A DNA stretch of 64,000 nt, from positions 4,565,026 through 4,629,025 of the forward strand of contig NZ_CP113797.1 in assembly GCF_026802175.1 (NCBI RefSeq), written 5' to 3'. Source of the stretch: Thermocoleostomius sinensis A174 (GTDB taxonomy: Bacteria; Cyanobacteriota; Cyanobacteriia; Elainellales; Elainellaceae). A program made the position numbers and the translations under genes. Of the stretch, positions 1 through 9,951 are shown in pieces. How positions within the stretch are numbered: the first letter of the stretch is position 1; each line of letters starts with the position of its first letter. The notes under the pieces are model-generated. The model was given only the letters and a program-made list of their open reading frames with translations. It ran no database searches and was not told the DNA's origin.

Positions 1-1587
1 CACCAACTGATCTACCGCCAGAAAGAAGTGCCCACTCGCAGCTTCTAAATCCGTTGCGGTCGCGCTTTGAAATAAACTACTGGTTGCTAAAGGGGTGTCG
101 GGGGCGGGGGCCACGGCTTCCGCCACACCGGGGCCAACTGCCACGTAAACAATATTGCCGTCTAGCCAGCCACGAGTGACGGTGAGAGAGGCAAAGGGCG
201 ATGTCCAAGTCATTACAGGCTGTCCTTCTACTTGCGCTTCCTGCACTTGCCAACCGTTGCGCTCTTGCATGACTTGATCGAGCTTATTAAATGTTTCATC
301 GGCCGCTTTGCGATCGCTGGCTTGAATCAGCAGCAGCACACCTGCGGTCGTCACCGCGTTATCGGCTGGAGCCGGAGCCGACAGCAACGACAGGGCAAAT
401 TCGCCGTCTGTCCACGGAATTACCTCCTGATCCCAATCTAAGCCTGTAAAGTTGCGGAAAGCTTGGCGAATGGTATCTGGACTCCAAACGCGCCGTTGTA
501 ACGTTGATGGTGTCACGTCTGAAGCAGGCACGGGTTCCGAATAGTTTTCCCAAAACTCCTTCAGGTTATCGCCCGATGCCATCAATACTGTCTGATTGGG
601 CAGCAACACTGGCATTCGTTCGGCGCTGTTTTGTACCTTCAACCGCAACCGACTGTTGGGTGCCACCCAAGTCGTTCCTCGAAAGCGAACCCCATCCGAC
701 TCTAGCGTCATTGCCGACGCTATCCCTTGATTAGTTTGCAGCAAACTCAATAACTGAGGTGGAATGGGCTGATTGGGGTTGCTGGAGGTAAATTCTGTGG
801 CGGCTGGCACATTGACATATAGCCGCATGAAGGGATTAGTCACGGTTTCGCGCAGTTGACTAAAAGCCCGCCCATAGTCGGAATTTTGGGCGACCGACGC
901 TCTGCCCTTGAGCGTATCAATCACTCGCTCGATCGATTGAGCATCCCCAGATACGACCAAAAAGCGATTGTCTATTAAGGTTGCCGCATAATCTAGCTGA
1001 GTTTGACCATGTACTTCTCGAATCGTCTCGCCCTTATACTCTCGATCGACCCACTCTTGCTCAGCAGTAACATTAGGGGAACTCAGAAAGCGTTGTGCTC
1101 GATCGACATCGGCAATCGGCAAAATCATCACAGCCGATCGATCGAATTCAAGGGTATTGGGTGTGCGGTAGGGACGAACCACCTTGTTGCTAGCATCCTC
1201 GTCCATTGTTGGGGGGGGCAAAAACGCCACTGTGATCTCTTCGCCAACCCAAGGACGAATATCGCGCTGATAATCAATGCCGTTAGCCGTAAACAAGCGA
1301 TCGCGCCAAGTTGCTAGCCCCCGATCAAACGAGGCTTGAGAATCGGTCGTGCCATACTGCCGCAGCCGCCGCCATTGCCCCTCGTCACTGGTAAACGAAA
1401 GACTCATGGCTGTCTCTTGTGGCAAGGCATCTGCCCCCGTAGGCAGTTCTGAAAGCGGCGTGCGTTGCAGCAGCCACCAAGCCGTTGCCCCACCTGCCAT
1501 CAGCGCCAATGCTGTTCCTACCGTTAGCAATAAGGTTGGTTTCTTTTTCCACATCACAGTCACAGCCGATCGCCTAGATTTTGCCAT
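1..1587 (-). CDS. DUF3352 domain membrane-anchored protein (partial, C-terminus beyond window)
   Basis: The frame is open without a stop from 1587 down to base 1, giving 529 codons, so the C-terminus lies outside the window. The translation starts MAKSRRSAVTVMWKKK, then has one hydrophobic segment (about residues 15-37), then a long soluble part containing EFDRSAVMILPIADV and FLVVSGDAQSIERVIDTLKG. This layout matches the cyanobacterial DUF3352 family, whose role is unknown; it is probably anchored in a membrane with the bulk outside the cytoplasm. The start lies in the last copy of a 14-base tandem repeat; a second in-frame ATG (1554) precedes WKKK and could be the real start. Family assignment is by memory of the sequence pattern. 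Confidence 0.75.
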   Translation of the reverse strand, partial: MAKSRRSAVTVMWKKKPTLLLTVGTALALMAGGATAWWLLQRTPLSELPTGADALPQETAMSLSFTSDEGQWRRLRQYGTTDSQASFDRGLATWRDRLFTANGIDYQRDIRPWVGEEITVAFLPPPTMDEDASNKVVRPYRTPNTLEFDRSAVMILPIADVDRAQRFLSSPNVTAEQEWVDREYKGETIREVHGQTQLDYAATLIDNRFLVVSGDAQSIERVIDTLKGRASVAQNSDYGRAFSQLRETVTNPFMRLYVNVPAATEFTSSNPNQPIPPQLLSLLQTNQGIASAMTLESDGVRFRGTTWVAPNSRLRLKVQNSAERMPVLLPNQTVLMASGDNLKEFWENYSEPVPASDVTPSTLQRRVWSPDTIRQAFRNFTGLDWDQEVIPWTDGEFALSLLSAPAPADNAVTTAGVLLLIQASDRKAADETFNKLDQVMQERNGWQVQEAQVEGQPVMTWTSPFASLTVTRGWLDGNIVYVAVGPGVAEAVAPAPDTPLATSSLFQSATATDLEAASGHFFLAVDQLV

Positions 1588-1616
1588 CTAGATTTTGCCA
1601 TCTAGATTTTGCCATC
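1575..1616. repeat. Three tandem 14-bp repeats across the start codon of the DUF3352 gene
   Basis: TAGATTTTGCCATC occurs three times without interruption. Read on the minus strand each copy supplies an ATG GCA AAA TCT start. Because 14 is not a multiple of three, the copies lie in different frames and only the innermost one continues into the long frame; the other two hit stops after about 13 codons. Confidence 0.9.
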
Positions 1617-1733
1617 ACTGATTGACTATAGACGATCGTGTTAGTTTCGGGACAAGTTTCTAGGCAATGTAATCGATCGTTATGGAACGAAAGCAAGATC
1701 AGATCTGACAGTCAACGGGGTTTCAGAATTTCT

Positions 1734-3299
1734 TTAGAATAGCGATTGCCATTCATCCAGTCCAAATTCCTGCTGAAACTCATCGATTACCCAGGAAATA
1801 GACTTGCCTTGCCGCTGAGCTTGGGCCATCAGGTAAGTCCGATAGGACACCTTATCGTCGATCGACGGATTATCCCCAAAGATCGCACCCTGACACCAAG
1901 ATGGGTCTGGTAGGCGACCAAACTTTTCGTAAAACTTGTGCTTAATCCAATTGAGCGACTCGCCATCGCGAAACATCTTGCGGCGTTGTGCCCGGTAAAA
2001 CTCAATCATCGGCAACTGTTGCTGATGTTCACTCAGCACTTCAACCAGTTCCTCAGCACAGACTTGTGGCTCGCTGGGCCAGCAATAGCCACACTCGGGG
2101 CACTGCATTATAAAACCCCACACCAAGCGGTTGCAGTGCGGACATTGCTTGGCGGGAGACACTTCGTTGCTACCCGGCTCGCGCTTGGTTGGCAAATAGT
2201 AGGATTTAATATCTTCTGGAAACCCCAGTCGCTGCAAGTTTCCCGCTTGATCTAAAATAATTCCATATTGCTTTCCCGTATCGGGTGAAATTCGCATCAC
2301 TCGACCAATTTGCTGTTGGTGCAACGCGCGTGATTGAGTAGGTCGCAACAGCATTCCTACTTCAACACTGGGTTCATCAAACCCAATGCTGATAACATTA
2401 CACGAAGTTAAAACTTGTAATTGATTGGTAGCCAGCGCTTTGTATAACTTTTGTCGTTCTTTAATGGGGGTACTGCCATCCACCACATCCGCAGCAATGC
2501 CAATCGCATTAAAGGCATCGGCTACATGTCGAGCATGTTCAACATCAATGCAAAAGGCGATCGCTCGTTTTCCAGACACGAGACGCTGATATTCCTCAAC
2601 AATGCGCTGTACCAGTTCCGGTCGATCGCAAGCATTTTTGAGATCGCGTTCGTCAAAATCTCCGGCGATCGTTCGTACATCTGATAAATCTACTTGCCCA
2701 TCTTTATCAACACCGAAGTATTTCATTGGAGCTAAATAGCCCATACGCTGCAACTGCCAGGGCACTGGAGAGGCAACAAACGTTTGCATGTGGTCCCCTA
2801 ATTGCTCGCGTCCTAAGCGGTAGGGCGTGGCAGTCAGGGCCAAGTGAATCGATCGAGGATGCGTTTCGTAGATGAGCGTTTGACCAATTTGGCTAAAAAC
2901 CGTCGTGTGTCCCTCGTCAAACAAAATCACTTTAGCAGGCCAACTGCGCCACCAGTCCCGTTGTGCCATCGTTTGAATACTAGCAATTTGAATCGGAGCG
3001 GTTGGATCTTCTTGCCATCCGGCTTTAATAAACCCACAGCGCAGCCCAAAGGCTTGCATCTTGCGATAGGTTTGCCCCACCAGCACATCCAAATGCACCA
3101 GGAACATGAGTTGCATTCCACGTGCAACCAGATCGGCACAAATCTTTCCGGCGATGATTGTTTTTCCAGCTCCTGTTCCGGCAATGATGGCGATGCGACG
3201 GTGTCCTTGTCCTAACTTGATATAGAGGTCTTTGACCAACTTAAGCTGATACGGACGGAGTGTAGGCGGTTGCCCCGTTGAAGATAGCTCTGAACGCAT
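1734..3299 (-). CDS. SF2 DEAD/DEAH-box helicase with C-terminal zinc-ribbon-like motif
   Basis: ATP-dependent nucleic acid helicase or translocase of the ResIII/XPB-like SF2 type. Numbered from an upstream ATG at 3428: Walker A GTGAGKT at 84-90, Walker B DEGH at 171-174 (DExH variant), TATP at 199-202, and motif VI QQQIGRVMR in the second RecA lobe. After the lobes come two CxxC pairs (CPHC and CPEC), a likely zinc knuckle, then a C-terminal domain rich in aromatic and basic residues. I prefer the ATG at 3299 (MRSELSSTGQ) because the 43 residues before it do not look like a helicase; no clear ribosome site marks either start. The gene stands alone. Its substrate is not evident. Confidence 0.8.
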   Translation of the reverse strand: MRSELSSTGQPPTLRPYQLKLVKDLYIKLGQGHRRIAIIAGTGAGKTIIAGKICADLVARGMQLMFLVHLDVLVGQTYRKMQAFGLRCGFIKAGWQEDPTAPIQIASIQTMAQRDWWRSWPAKVILFDEGHTTVFSQIGQTLIYETHPRSIHLALTATPYRLGREQLGDHMQTFVASPVPWQLQRMGYLAPMKYFGVDKDGQVDLSDVRTIAGDFDERDLKNACDRPELVQRIVEEYQRLVSGKRAIAFCIDVEHARHVADAFNAIGIAADVVDGSTPIKERQKLYKALATNQLQVLTSCNVISIGFDEPSVEVGMLLRPTQSRALHQQQIGRVMRISPDTGKQYGIILDQAGNLQRLGFPEDIKSYYLPTKREPGSNEVSPAKQCPHCNRLVWGFIMQCPECGYCWPSEPQVCAEELVEVLSEHQQQLPMIEFYRAQRRKMFRDGESLNWIKHKFYEKFGRLPDPSWCQGAIFGDNPSIDDKVSYRTYLMAQAQRQGKSISWVIDEFQQEFGLDEWQSLF

Positions 3300-3609
3300 C
3301 GCGACTGAAGATGAAAGACAAGATAGGAACCAAAATTCTAACGTATTCTGCATAAACTCGCGTGTCACCTTGAGCAAGTTATGCAAGCAAGTTATGAGCT
3401 TGGCAATTCTGCTAGACATCAATCCCATGTGGGTCTAACTTTTGGTTAGAATCATTTCCGCAGATCTCAGACTAGGGGATCATGCTGAAACCAAGCATTT
3501 AAGGCAATGTTATTTACAGCGTATCACGGCTGAGCAATTCACTGGCAAAGATTGTAGACATTGCCAGAGCAACGTGAGTGTAGTGATGTGGAAGACCTAG
3601 GAGAGACCT

Positions 3610-4167
3610 ATGCCGGATGAAATTAAAAATAAAAGTCTACCAGAAATTGATCCAACGGAGGTTGAAGATTCCAGGACAGTGATTGCGGATGAACATCGAT
3701 CGTTTCTGGAAAAAGTCATGGTGCAAGGAGGCTTTGCAGACCCCTATGATGCTAGGGACTTTACCGAAGTGGTGTTTCGAGTGATGCGCGACTTAATGAC
3801 CACAGAAACGGCAGATCGAGTTGAATCGGAACTGCACGAAGAAGCGATGCAGACCAAAGAAAAGGCATTGCAAATGGAAGTTGCAGAGTTATGGAAAGAT
3901 ACAAACCCGATCGTTGGTTTGCTGAGCCGGGTTCGTCCACCATGGCAAGGTCCAGGGATTTTTAAGATTGATTCCGATCGCTTCTTCTTCCGGGTTGCTA
4001 ATGAAGGTGGATTAGAACGTGGGTTTGAAAATGAAGACGCCGATCGCAAGCGAGCCGTAAGAGCCGTTTTCGCAGCCACCAAAGATGAACTCTCTGAAGA
4101 GCGAATTCAAGAAATTGCTGGTTGGTTACCTGAGAACGGTGTGCGCGAACTTTGGCTAGAAGCCTAG
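3610..4167 (+). CDS. DUF2267 domain-containing protein
   Basis: A 185-residue soluble, acidic protein. The central part (FLEKVMVQGGFADPYDARDF through VFRVMRDLMT) is the helical repeat typical of DUF2267, which is often described as similar to a globin-independent helical stress domain; its function is not established. Here the second DUF2267-like half (RAVRAVFAATKDELSEERIQ, then LPENGVRELW) is also visible. The ATG follows AGGAGAG at 3599-3605, a good ribosome site. Single gene, followed by a perfect hairpin at 4235-4263. Confidence 0.75.
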   Translation: MPDEIKNKSLPEIDPTEVEDSRTVIADEHRSFLEKVMVQGGFADPYDARDFTEVVFRVMRDLMTTETADRVESELHEEAMQTKEKALQMEVAELWKDTNPIVGLLSRVRPPWQGPGIFKIDSDRFFFRVANEGGLERGFENEDADRKRAVRAVFAATKDELSEERIQEIAGWLPENGVRELWLEA

Positions 4168-4234
4168 TCAAGGCATAGATCAAGCTGATACAAACTGTAC
4201 ACAACTGTAGATAAGGTTCAAGATAAGGTTCAGG

Positions 4235-4263
4235 AGCGTATCTCTTGTTCAGGGAGATACGCT
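4235..4263 (+). terminator. Hairpin 3' of the DUF2267 gene
   Basis: AGCGTATCTC and GAGATACGCT form a perfect 10-bp stem around a 9-base loop, about 70 bases after the stop. There is no T-run after it, so it may be a 3' stabilising or factor-assisted terminator rather than a classic intrinsic one. Confidence 0.5.
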
Positions 4264-4406
4264 ATGGACTTTGAAGGGACGAAGTGATATTTAGGTGAGA
4301 CTGGTCAGCAGTCAACGAGCTAGCTGATCTGTCCGCAAAGCAATCACGGTCAAAGGGGCAATGCGATTAAAATAGAAGACTGAACCCCTTGCGATCGCCT
4401 GCTGCT

Positions 4407-6368
4407 ATGACTATGCCTAATTCTCAATCTGACAACCGAGTTGACTTCCAAGACGAATTTGATGTGGTCGTCGTGGGAGCAGGACATTCTGGTTGCGAGG
4501 CAGCCCTAGCAGCGGCTCGGTTGGGCTGCAAGACATTGATGTTAACGCTGAATCTAGACAAAATTGCCTGGCAACCGTGCAACCCAGCCGTGGGTGGCCC
4601 AGCAAAATCCCAACTGACCCATGAGGTGGATGCCTTGGGCGGTGAAATTGGCAAAATGGCCGATCGCACGTATCTACAAAAGCGGGTTCTCAACATTTCA
4701 CGCGGGCCAGCAGTTTGGGCCTTACGGGCGCAAACCGATAAGCGGGAATACGCTGCCATCATGAAGCAGATCGTTGAGAATCAAGCGAACCTAACTGTGC
4801 GCGAAAGCATGGCCACGGATTTGATTCTGGGTAAAAATGATGACGTGATTGGGGTGCAAACCTACTTTGGCGTCGCGTTTGCTTGCAAAGCGGTAATTTT
4901 GACCACTGGCACATTTTTGGGCGGGCGCATCTGGGTGGGCAACAAGTCAATGGAAGCTGGACGCGCTGGAGAATTCGCGGCGGTTGGGCTAACCGACACC
5001 CTGAACCGATTAGGATTTGAAACAGGACGCTTGAAAACTGGAACCCCTGCCCGGGTAGACAAGCGATCGGTCGATTACAGCCAAATGGAACGGCAACCCG
5101 GTGATCCGGATGTACGCTGGTTCAGCTTTGATCCGGACGTATGGGTTGAGCGAGAGCAACTGTGTTGTTATCTAACTCGCACTACTGCTGAAACCCATCG
5201 TTTGATCCGCGAGAATTTGCACTTATCGCCAGTGTATGGCGGCTGGGTTGATGCCAAAGGCCCGCGCTATTGCCCTAGTATTGAAGACAAAATTGTGCGG
5301 TTTGCTGACAAGGAATCGCACCAGATTTTCATTGAGCCAGAAGGTCGCGATATTCCTGAACTCTATATCCAGGGATTTTCCACCGGACTGCCAGAAACCT
5401 TGCAGTTACAGATGTTGCGCACCCTGCCCGGCATGGAAAAGTGCATTATGCTGCGTCCTGCCTATGCAGTGGAATATGATTACCTGCCTGCTACCCAGTG
5501 TTATCCCACATTAATGACGAAGAAGGTAGAGGGATTATTTTGTGCAGGGCAAGTGAACGGGACAACAGGCTATGAAGAAGCGGCCGCGCAAGGGCTTGTG
5601 GCTGGCATTAATGCCGTGCGGTTTGTGCAAGGACAAGAGATGTTAGTGTTTCCGCGTGAGCAAAGCTACATCGGTACACTCATTGACGATCTCTGCACCA
5701 AAGATTTGCGTGAACCCTATCGCATGTTGACCTCCCGATCGGAATATCGCTTGCTGTTACGATCGGACAATGCCGATCAACGGTTGACGCCTATGGGCCG
5801 TGAAATTGGATTGATCGACGATCGGCGTTGGCTGTTGTTTCAACAGAAGCAAGCTAACATTGCCGCTGAAAAGGAACGGCTACATATCACTCGCGTTAAA
5901 GAGCATGATGCACTAGGGCAGCAAATTGTCGCTGATACGCAACAAGCAATCAAAGGATCTGTGACGTTGGCAGATTTATTGCGTCGTCCTGGGTTTCACT
6001 ATGTCAATCTCGATCGCTACGGGTTGGGTAATACTGATCTGTCCCGCGAAGAGCGAGAAGGCGCAGAAATTGATATTAAGTATGCGGGCTATTTACAACG
6101 GCAGCAAAACCAAATCGATCAAATTGCCCGCCAAGCAAACCGTCTGTTGCCAGCCGATTTGGACTATATGGCGATCGATACCCTCTCAAAAGAATCTCGT
6201 GAGAAACTGGCAAAGGTCAAACCGCTCACGGTGGGTCAGGCGGCTCGCATTGGCGGCGTCAATCCAGCCGATGTCAATGCGCTGTTGTTATATCTAGAAA
6301 TTCGATCGCGCCAAGGATTCCCAGTAGTTTCGGTTCCAGACGACCACGCTGAACCCGTTTCCCGATAG
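4407..6368 (+). CDS. mnmG: tRNA uridine-5-carboxymethylaminomethyl(34) synthesis enzyme MnmG
   Basis: FAD-dependent partner of MnmE that modifies U34 in the wobble position of tRNAs. The N-terminal Rossmann motif [17 protein letters not shown], the block [40 protein letters not shown] and the [16 protein letters not shown] block are hallmarks of GidA/MnmG. About 653 residues, near the usual 620-650. I chose ATG 4407 over a TTG at 4389 that sits in a GCGATCGC octamer; an ATG two codons later (4413) is equally possible. Converges with sepF, 71 bases apart. Confidence 0.95.
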   Translation: MTMPNSQSDNRVDFQDEFDVVVVGAGHSGCEAALAAARLGCKTLMLTLNLDKIAWQPCNPAVGGPAKSQLTHEVDALGGEIGKMADRTYLQKRVLNISRGPAVWALRAQTDKREYAAIMKQIVENQANLTVRESMATDLILGKNDDVIGVQTYFGVAFACKAVILTTGTFLGGRIWVGNKSMEAGRAGEFAAVGLTDTLNRLGFETGRLKTGTPARVDKRSVDYSQMERQPGDPDVRWFSFDPDVWVEREQLCCYLTRTTAETHRLIRENLHLSPVYGGWVDAKGPRYCPSIEDKIVRFADKESHQIFIEPEGRDIPELYIQGFSTGLPETLQLQMLRTLPGMEKCIMLRPAYAVEYDYLPATQCYPTLMTKKVEGLFCAGQVNGTTGYEEAAAQGLVAGINAVRFVQGQEMLVFPREQSYIGTLIDDLCTKDLREPYRMLTSRSEYRLLLRSDNADQRLTPMGREIGLIDDRRWLLFQQKQANIAAEKERLHITRVKEHDALGQQIVADTQQAIKGSVTLADLLRRPGFHYVNLDRYGLGNTDLSREEREGAEIDIKYAGYLQRQQNQIDQIARQANRLLPADLDYMAIDTLSKESREKLAKVKPLTVGQAARIGGVNPADVNALLLYLEIRSRQGFPVVSVPDDHAEPVSR

Positions 6369-6439
6369 TGTCTGCATCCAGTTCCTGAATCCGTTCACTT
6401 AGTTGGGGGCCACATTCAGCATGGCTCTGATTGAAACCG

Positions 6440-6946
6440 TCAAAACCGCGCATCAAACTCTCGCTGGGGCTGGGGACGCGGGGACATCTCCCAAGGTGAA
6501 GGGGGCATTTCAAAGGGGGGCGGAGATGGTGGGAGTTCTGGCTCTGGAGACTGATGTTGGCTAATTTGCACAAAATTTGGCGTGAATAGAAACACGTTCT
6601 CATCAATTTGCCGTTGATGACCATCAATTGCAAACGCACCCCCAGCGACATAATCTGCACATCGTTGCGCCTGTTCAATTTCAATATAATTTAAGTTAAG
6701 AATCACGGCTTTGCGCTCTCGCAGCGCCGTTACGGCCTCTGGAATTTCTTCAAATGATCGCGGCTGCATTAACACAACTTCCATCATCAATCCTGGTAGC
6801 CCAATGACATTACCCGACGAAGCCCGACGGCGAGGTGGCGGGTCATCCAGATACACCTCCTCAGAGGGTGGGTCCTCTTCGTAATAGTATTCTTCGTATT
6901 CCTCGTTTAGCCCCAGGGCATCTCGTAGACGACGGAAGAGACTCAT
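6440..6946 (-). CDS. sepF: Cell division protein SepF
   Basis: Membrane-binding partner of FtsZ in bacteria without FtsA, including cyanobacteria. The N-terminal amphipathic helix [13 protein letters not shown] would bind the membrane; an acidic, tyrosine- and proline-rich linker follows; the SepF core runs about residues 55-130 ([20 protein letters not shown], then [39 protein letters not shown]). The tail is proline-rich and variable. Length (168) is slightly under the family norm in cyanobacteria. Single gene convergent with mnmG. Confidence 0.93.
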   Translation of the reverse strand: MSLFRRLRDALGLNEEYEEYYYEEDPPSEEVYLDDPPPRRRASSGNVIGLPGLMMEVVLMQPRSFEEIPEAVTALRERKAVILNLNYIEIEQAQRCADYVAGGAFAIDGHQRQIDENVFLFTPNFVQISQHQSPEPELPPSPPPFEMPPSPWEMSPRPQPQREFDARF

Positions 6947-7089
6947 GGCTAGCTCAATCTTCTAAGTAGATCGCTTGTTCTATGCCCTTATTCTAAACCG
7001 AATTTCTAGGACTGGATAACAATGTCACGTTCGTTTGCACCTATATGTAGTTTCTATCTAGTCTATTTACACCCACATTTAGTTTTTGT

Positions 7090-7647
7090 TTAAATTTCCA
7101 AGTTCAAAAATGGACGGGCCAGCATAAAACTAGAGATCGATTTTGCATCAATCGGCTCGCCCTGCAAGATTGCTTGTTCTAGTGCTTGGGGGGTCATCAG
7201 TACCACTTCAATATCTTCGTCTTCATCTTGTCCGGGTGGTGTTTCTAGCTGCTCTAAGTCTTCGGCTAAGAATGCATAGATGATTTCATCGGAATAGCCA
7301 GGAGCCAAGAAAAACTTCCCAAGCGATCGCCACTGATGTGCCCGATAGCCCGTTTCTTCTTCAATCTCTCGTTTGATCGTAGTAGCCGGATCTTCATTCG
7401 GTTCTACAGTGCCGGCGGGAAATTCGAGTAGACGTCCCTGGGCAGCAAAGCGATATTGTCGCACTAATACTAGTTTGCCATCTGGGGTAACAGGAATCGC
7501 CAAGGCTCCTCCTGGATGTCGAACACATTCCCAATCTCCCTCGGCTCCATTGGGCAAGCGCAATCGAATCACTTCATAGTTGAACTTTCGACCACGGTAA
7601 AGCAGTTTTTGTTTAATCAGTTGGGGGGGTTCAGGTCCAAATGGCAT
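7090..7647 (-). CDS. NUDIX hydrolase, ADP-ribose pyrophosphatase-like
   Basis: A 185-residue NUDIX enzyme. The box GX5EX7REUXEEXGU is complete: GTVEPNEDPATTIK then REIEEETGY. The pattern of an N-terminal LLYRGRKFNYEVIRLRLPNG segment, a central RQYRFAAQGRLLEFPAGT and a late DEDIEVVLMTPQAL fits the ADP-ribose/NDP-sugar pyrophosphatase subgroup. It is the last gene of the leftward series cobQ, [2Fe-2S], folK, with 37 bases between folK and its start. The exact substrate cannot be read from the sequence. Confidence 0.88.
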   Translation of the reverse strand: MPFGPEPPQLIKQKLLYRGRKFNYEVIRLRLPNGAEGDWECVRHPGGALAIPVTPDGKLVLVRQYRFAAQGRLLEFPAGTVEPNEDPATTIKREIEEETGYRAHQWRSLGKFFLAPGYSDEIIYAFLAEDLEQLETPPGQDEDEDIEVVLMTPQALEQAILQGEPIDAKSISSFMLARPFLNLEI

Positions 7648-7684
7648 AGTTGAGAAAGATGAAGGATTGCGTTGCCAGACGGTT

Positions 7685-8215
7685 TCATTCGTTTTCTAAC
7701 GAATAGAGTTTGACTCCTGACCAGTCTACCTGGTGGGCAAGCATTGCGATCGTTTGCCCTGAAACAGGGTCAACCCAATCGGGAGCAATATCCAAAAGCG
7801 GAACCAGCACAAATGCCCGCTGAGTCATGCTTGGATGAGGAATAGTGAGACCAGGTTGCTTCAAAATCAGGTCATCAAATAATAACAAATCTAGATCGAG
7901 CGATCGCGGCCCCCAGCGCTCTCGGCGTATCCGGCCAAAGCTAGCTTCAATCGCAAGCATTGCCGTCATTAGGGTGGGTGGATCAAGCGTAGTTGAGAGT
8001 AGGGCACAGGCGTTGAGAATATCTGGCTGTGGTGGACCAATGGCCACAGTTTGATAAACGGGCGAGCAGGCGTTGAGGGCAATCCCCGGAGTTTCATCCA
8101 GCCGTTGCAAGGCCGATTGCACAATGGTATGGGAATCCCCAATATTACTGCCTAGGGCGATCGCCGCTTGATGCACCTTGGCTGCATCAGAATCGCTACC
8201 ACGTGGGATCGACAT
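7685..8215 (-). CDS. folK: 2-amino-4-hydroxy-6-hydroxymethyldihydropteridine pyrophosphokinase
   Basis: Transfers pyrophosphate from ATP to hydroxymethyldihydropterin in folate synthesis. Seen: ALGSNIGD near the N-terminus, SPVYQTVAIGPPQPDILNAC, and the HPPK signature RRERWGPRSLDLDLLLFDD, followed by IPHPSMTQRAFVLVPL. I chose ATG 8215 (MSIPRGSDSD), which overlaps the end of the ferredoxin-like gene by 20 bases; a longer frame to 8320 would run far into that gene and adds residues not seen in HPPK proteins. Confidence 0.92.
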   Translation of the reverse strand: MSIPRGSDSDAAKVHQAAIALGSNIGDSHTIVQSALQRLDETPGIALNACSPVYQTVAIGPPQPDILNACALLSTTLDPPTLMTAMLAIEASFGRIRRERWGPRSLDLDLLLFDDLILKQPGLTIPHPSMTQRAFVLVPLLDIAPDWVDPVSGQTIAMLAHQVDWSGVKLYSLENE

Positions 8216-8435
8216 ATAAATTAACCGTGAATTTGGGTTGCCCAGGAGGAACTGTGCTAATGCAGGCACAAATAATTTCCCCATCGTCAAGTTCCACTTC
8301 ACAGGCGTGACAAAAGCCAATCAAACAGCCTGTCGGAATCGAAAGTCCTGCTCGATCGGCCACTTGTAAGAGTGGCTCCCCAATTTCTGCCTCGATGATC
8401 ACGTCGTCTGGTAGGAAACGAACCTCGATACTCAT
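8196..8435 (-). CDS. Small [2Fe-2S] ferredoxin-like protein
   Basis: A 79-residue Fer2-type protein. C37, C42 and C45 form the C-X4-C-X2-C cluster loop (GCLIGFCHAC), with further cysteines at 56 and 58 (IICAC). The fourth ligand follows the third after 10 or 12 residues, closer than in plant-type photosynthetic ferredoxin, so this is not PetF; it resembles short Fer2 domains of electron-transfer subunits. It lies 10 bases after cobQ and overlaps folK by 20 bases, so the three are almost certainly cotranscribed. A role in cobalamin or pterin chemistry is only inference. Confidence 0.85.
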   Translation of the reverse strand: MSIEVRFLPDDVIIEAEIGEPLLQVADRAGLSIPTGCLIGFCHACEVELDDGEIICACISTVPPGQPKFTVNLYVDPTW

Positions 8436-8445
8436 AATGTTGTAC

Positions 8446-9951
8446 TTACCTAGCCGGTTGCTTATCCAGCGATTGCAGAATCTGGTTTAAGTCTAAATGT
8501 TTCACCATTTCATCGGCTAACGTATTTAATAACGCTTCCCGCTGTTCTCGATAATTGGAAATTCCTGTCGGCAGCGACTTCAACCCACGCTGTTGTCGCA
8601 AGCGGTTTAGCCAAGCTCGTCGCCACGGGCCATTGTCAAAAATACCGTGTAAATAGGTACCCCAAATTGATTGAGTGATATCTACAACGCCCAGATTCGT
8701 ATCTTCAAACAGTGGTTTATAGATCGGTTCACCGTCGCCTTCATTAAAGACAATATGGCTACGTCCTTGGTGAATTTCATAGCCACCAACGGGCAATCCA
8801 ACTTGGGGATAGTTTGACGTAACCAGTCGCTGCCGTGCCACCTTTTGCGGCGTAATGACAGTTTTCAGCGGCACCAGACCTAAGCCCTTATAGCGCCCCT
8901 CTTGCCCCTCCAAGCCTTCTGGATCAGCAAGGACTTTGCCCATCATTTGAAACCCACCGCAAATACCCAAGACTGTGCCACCTGCGGCAACATAGTCTTG
9001 AATCTCCTCAGCCATGCCGCTGCGCTGTAGGGCAACTAAATCGGCGATCGTGGTTTTGGAACCGGGTAATATGACAGCATCTGGGTAGCCTAGACTTTCT
9101 TTAAGGCTGACATATTTAACATTGACCGTGGGTTCCGATTCCAGCGGGTCAAAATCTGTAAAGTTGGAAATGCGGGGCAAGCGAATCACAGCGATGGTCA
9201 AATCGCCCTGTTTTTTTTGGGGGGGGCGATCGAACAACGACAGGGAATCTTCGGCAGGAAAGGCATGGTCTAACCAGGGAACCACCCCAATTACCGGAAT
9301 TCCAGTGCGGTCTTGTAGCCAATCAATGCCGGGTTGCAGAATCGATCGTTGCCCACGAAATTTGTTGATGACCACCCCTTGAATCAGTTGCCGTTCCTCT
9401 GGTTCCAATAGTTCTAGCGTGCCCACAACTTGCGCGAAGGCACCGCCTCGTTCAATATCAACCACTAACAGGCTGGGGGCATTTAGGTAACGAGCGACCC
9501 GCATATTGGTCAAGTCCCGGTGTTTCAGGTTGATTTCAGCCGGACTACCTGCCCCTTCGCAGACCAACAAATCAAACTCTTCGTTCAGTCGTTGCAATGA
9601 CTCTTCGATCGCCTGCCAGCCTGTTTCAAAGAATTGTTCGTAATACTCAGAAGCTCCTGCTCGCCCCGCCACGCGCCCTTTGATAATGACCTGCGACGTA
9701 GAGTCACCCTGAGGTTTCAGCAGAATCGGATTCATTTCAACCCGGGGGGCAATGCCGGCAGCCCAGGCTTGAATCGCTTGGGCATGGCCAATTTCTCCTC
9801 CAGTGGCGGTGACATAGGAATTCAGCGCCATATTTTGCCCTTTAAATGGAGCCACTCGCCAGCCCCGCCGGCTCAAAATTCGACAGAGCGCAGTGGTTAA
9901 GAGGGACTTTCCCACATGGGACATCGTGCCCACGACCATGATGGCTTTCAT
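8446..9951 (-). CDS. cobQ: Cobyric acid synthase
   Basis: Amidates four side chains of adenosylcobyrinic acid a,c-diamide during cobalamin synthesis. The N-terminal dethiobiotin-synthetase-like ATPase begins MKAIMVVGTMSHVGKS and has FKGQNMALNS and VCEGAGSPAEINL; the C-terminal class I glutamine amidotransferase domain has the nucleophile in LGICGGFQMMGK and the histidine in GTYLHGIFDN. 501 residues, usual length. The start is fixed by GGGAGG seven bases upstream of the ATG. No cobalamin riboswitch was recognised upstream. Confidence 0.95.
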   Translation of the reverse strand: MKAIMVVGTMSHVGKSLLTTALCRILSRRGWRVAPFKGQNMALNSYVTATGGEIGHAQAIQAWAAGIAPRVEMNPILLKPQGDSTSQVIIKGRVAGRAGASEYYEQFFETGWQAIEESLQRLNEEFDLLVCEGAGSPAEINLKHRDLTNMRVARYLNAPSLLVVDIERGGAFAQVVGTLELLEPEERQLIQGVVINKFRGQRSILQPGIDWLQDRTGIPVIGVVPWLDHAFPAEDSLSLFDRPPQKKQGDLTIAVIRLPRISNFTDFDPLESEPTVNVKYVSLKESLGYPDAVILPGSKTTIADLVALQRSGMAEEIQDYVAAGGTVLGICGGFQMMGKVLADPEGLEGQEGRYKGLGLVPLKTVITPQKVARQRLVTSNYPQVGLPVGGYEIHQGRSHIVFNEGDGEPIYKPLFEDTNLGVVDITQSIWGTYLHGIFDNGPWRRAWLNRLRQQRGLKSLPTGISNYREQREALLNTLADEMVKHLDLNQILQSLDKQPAR

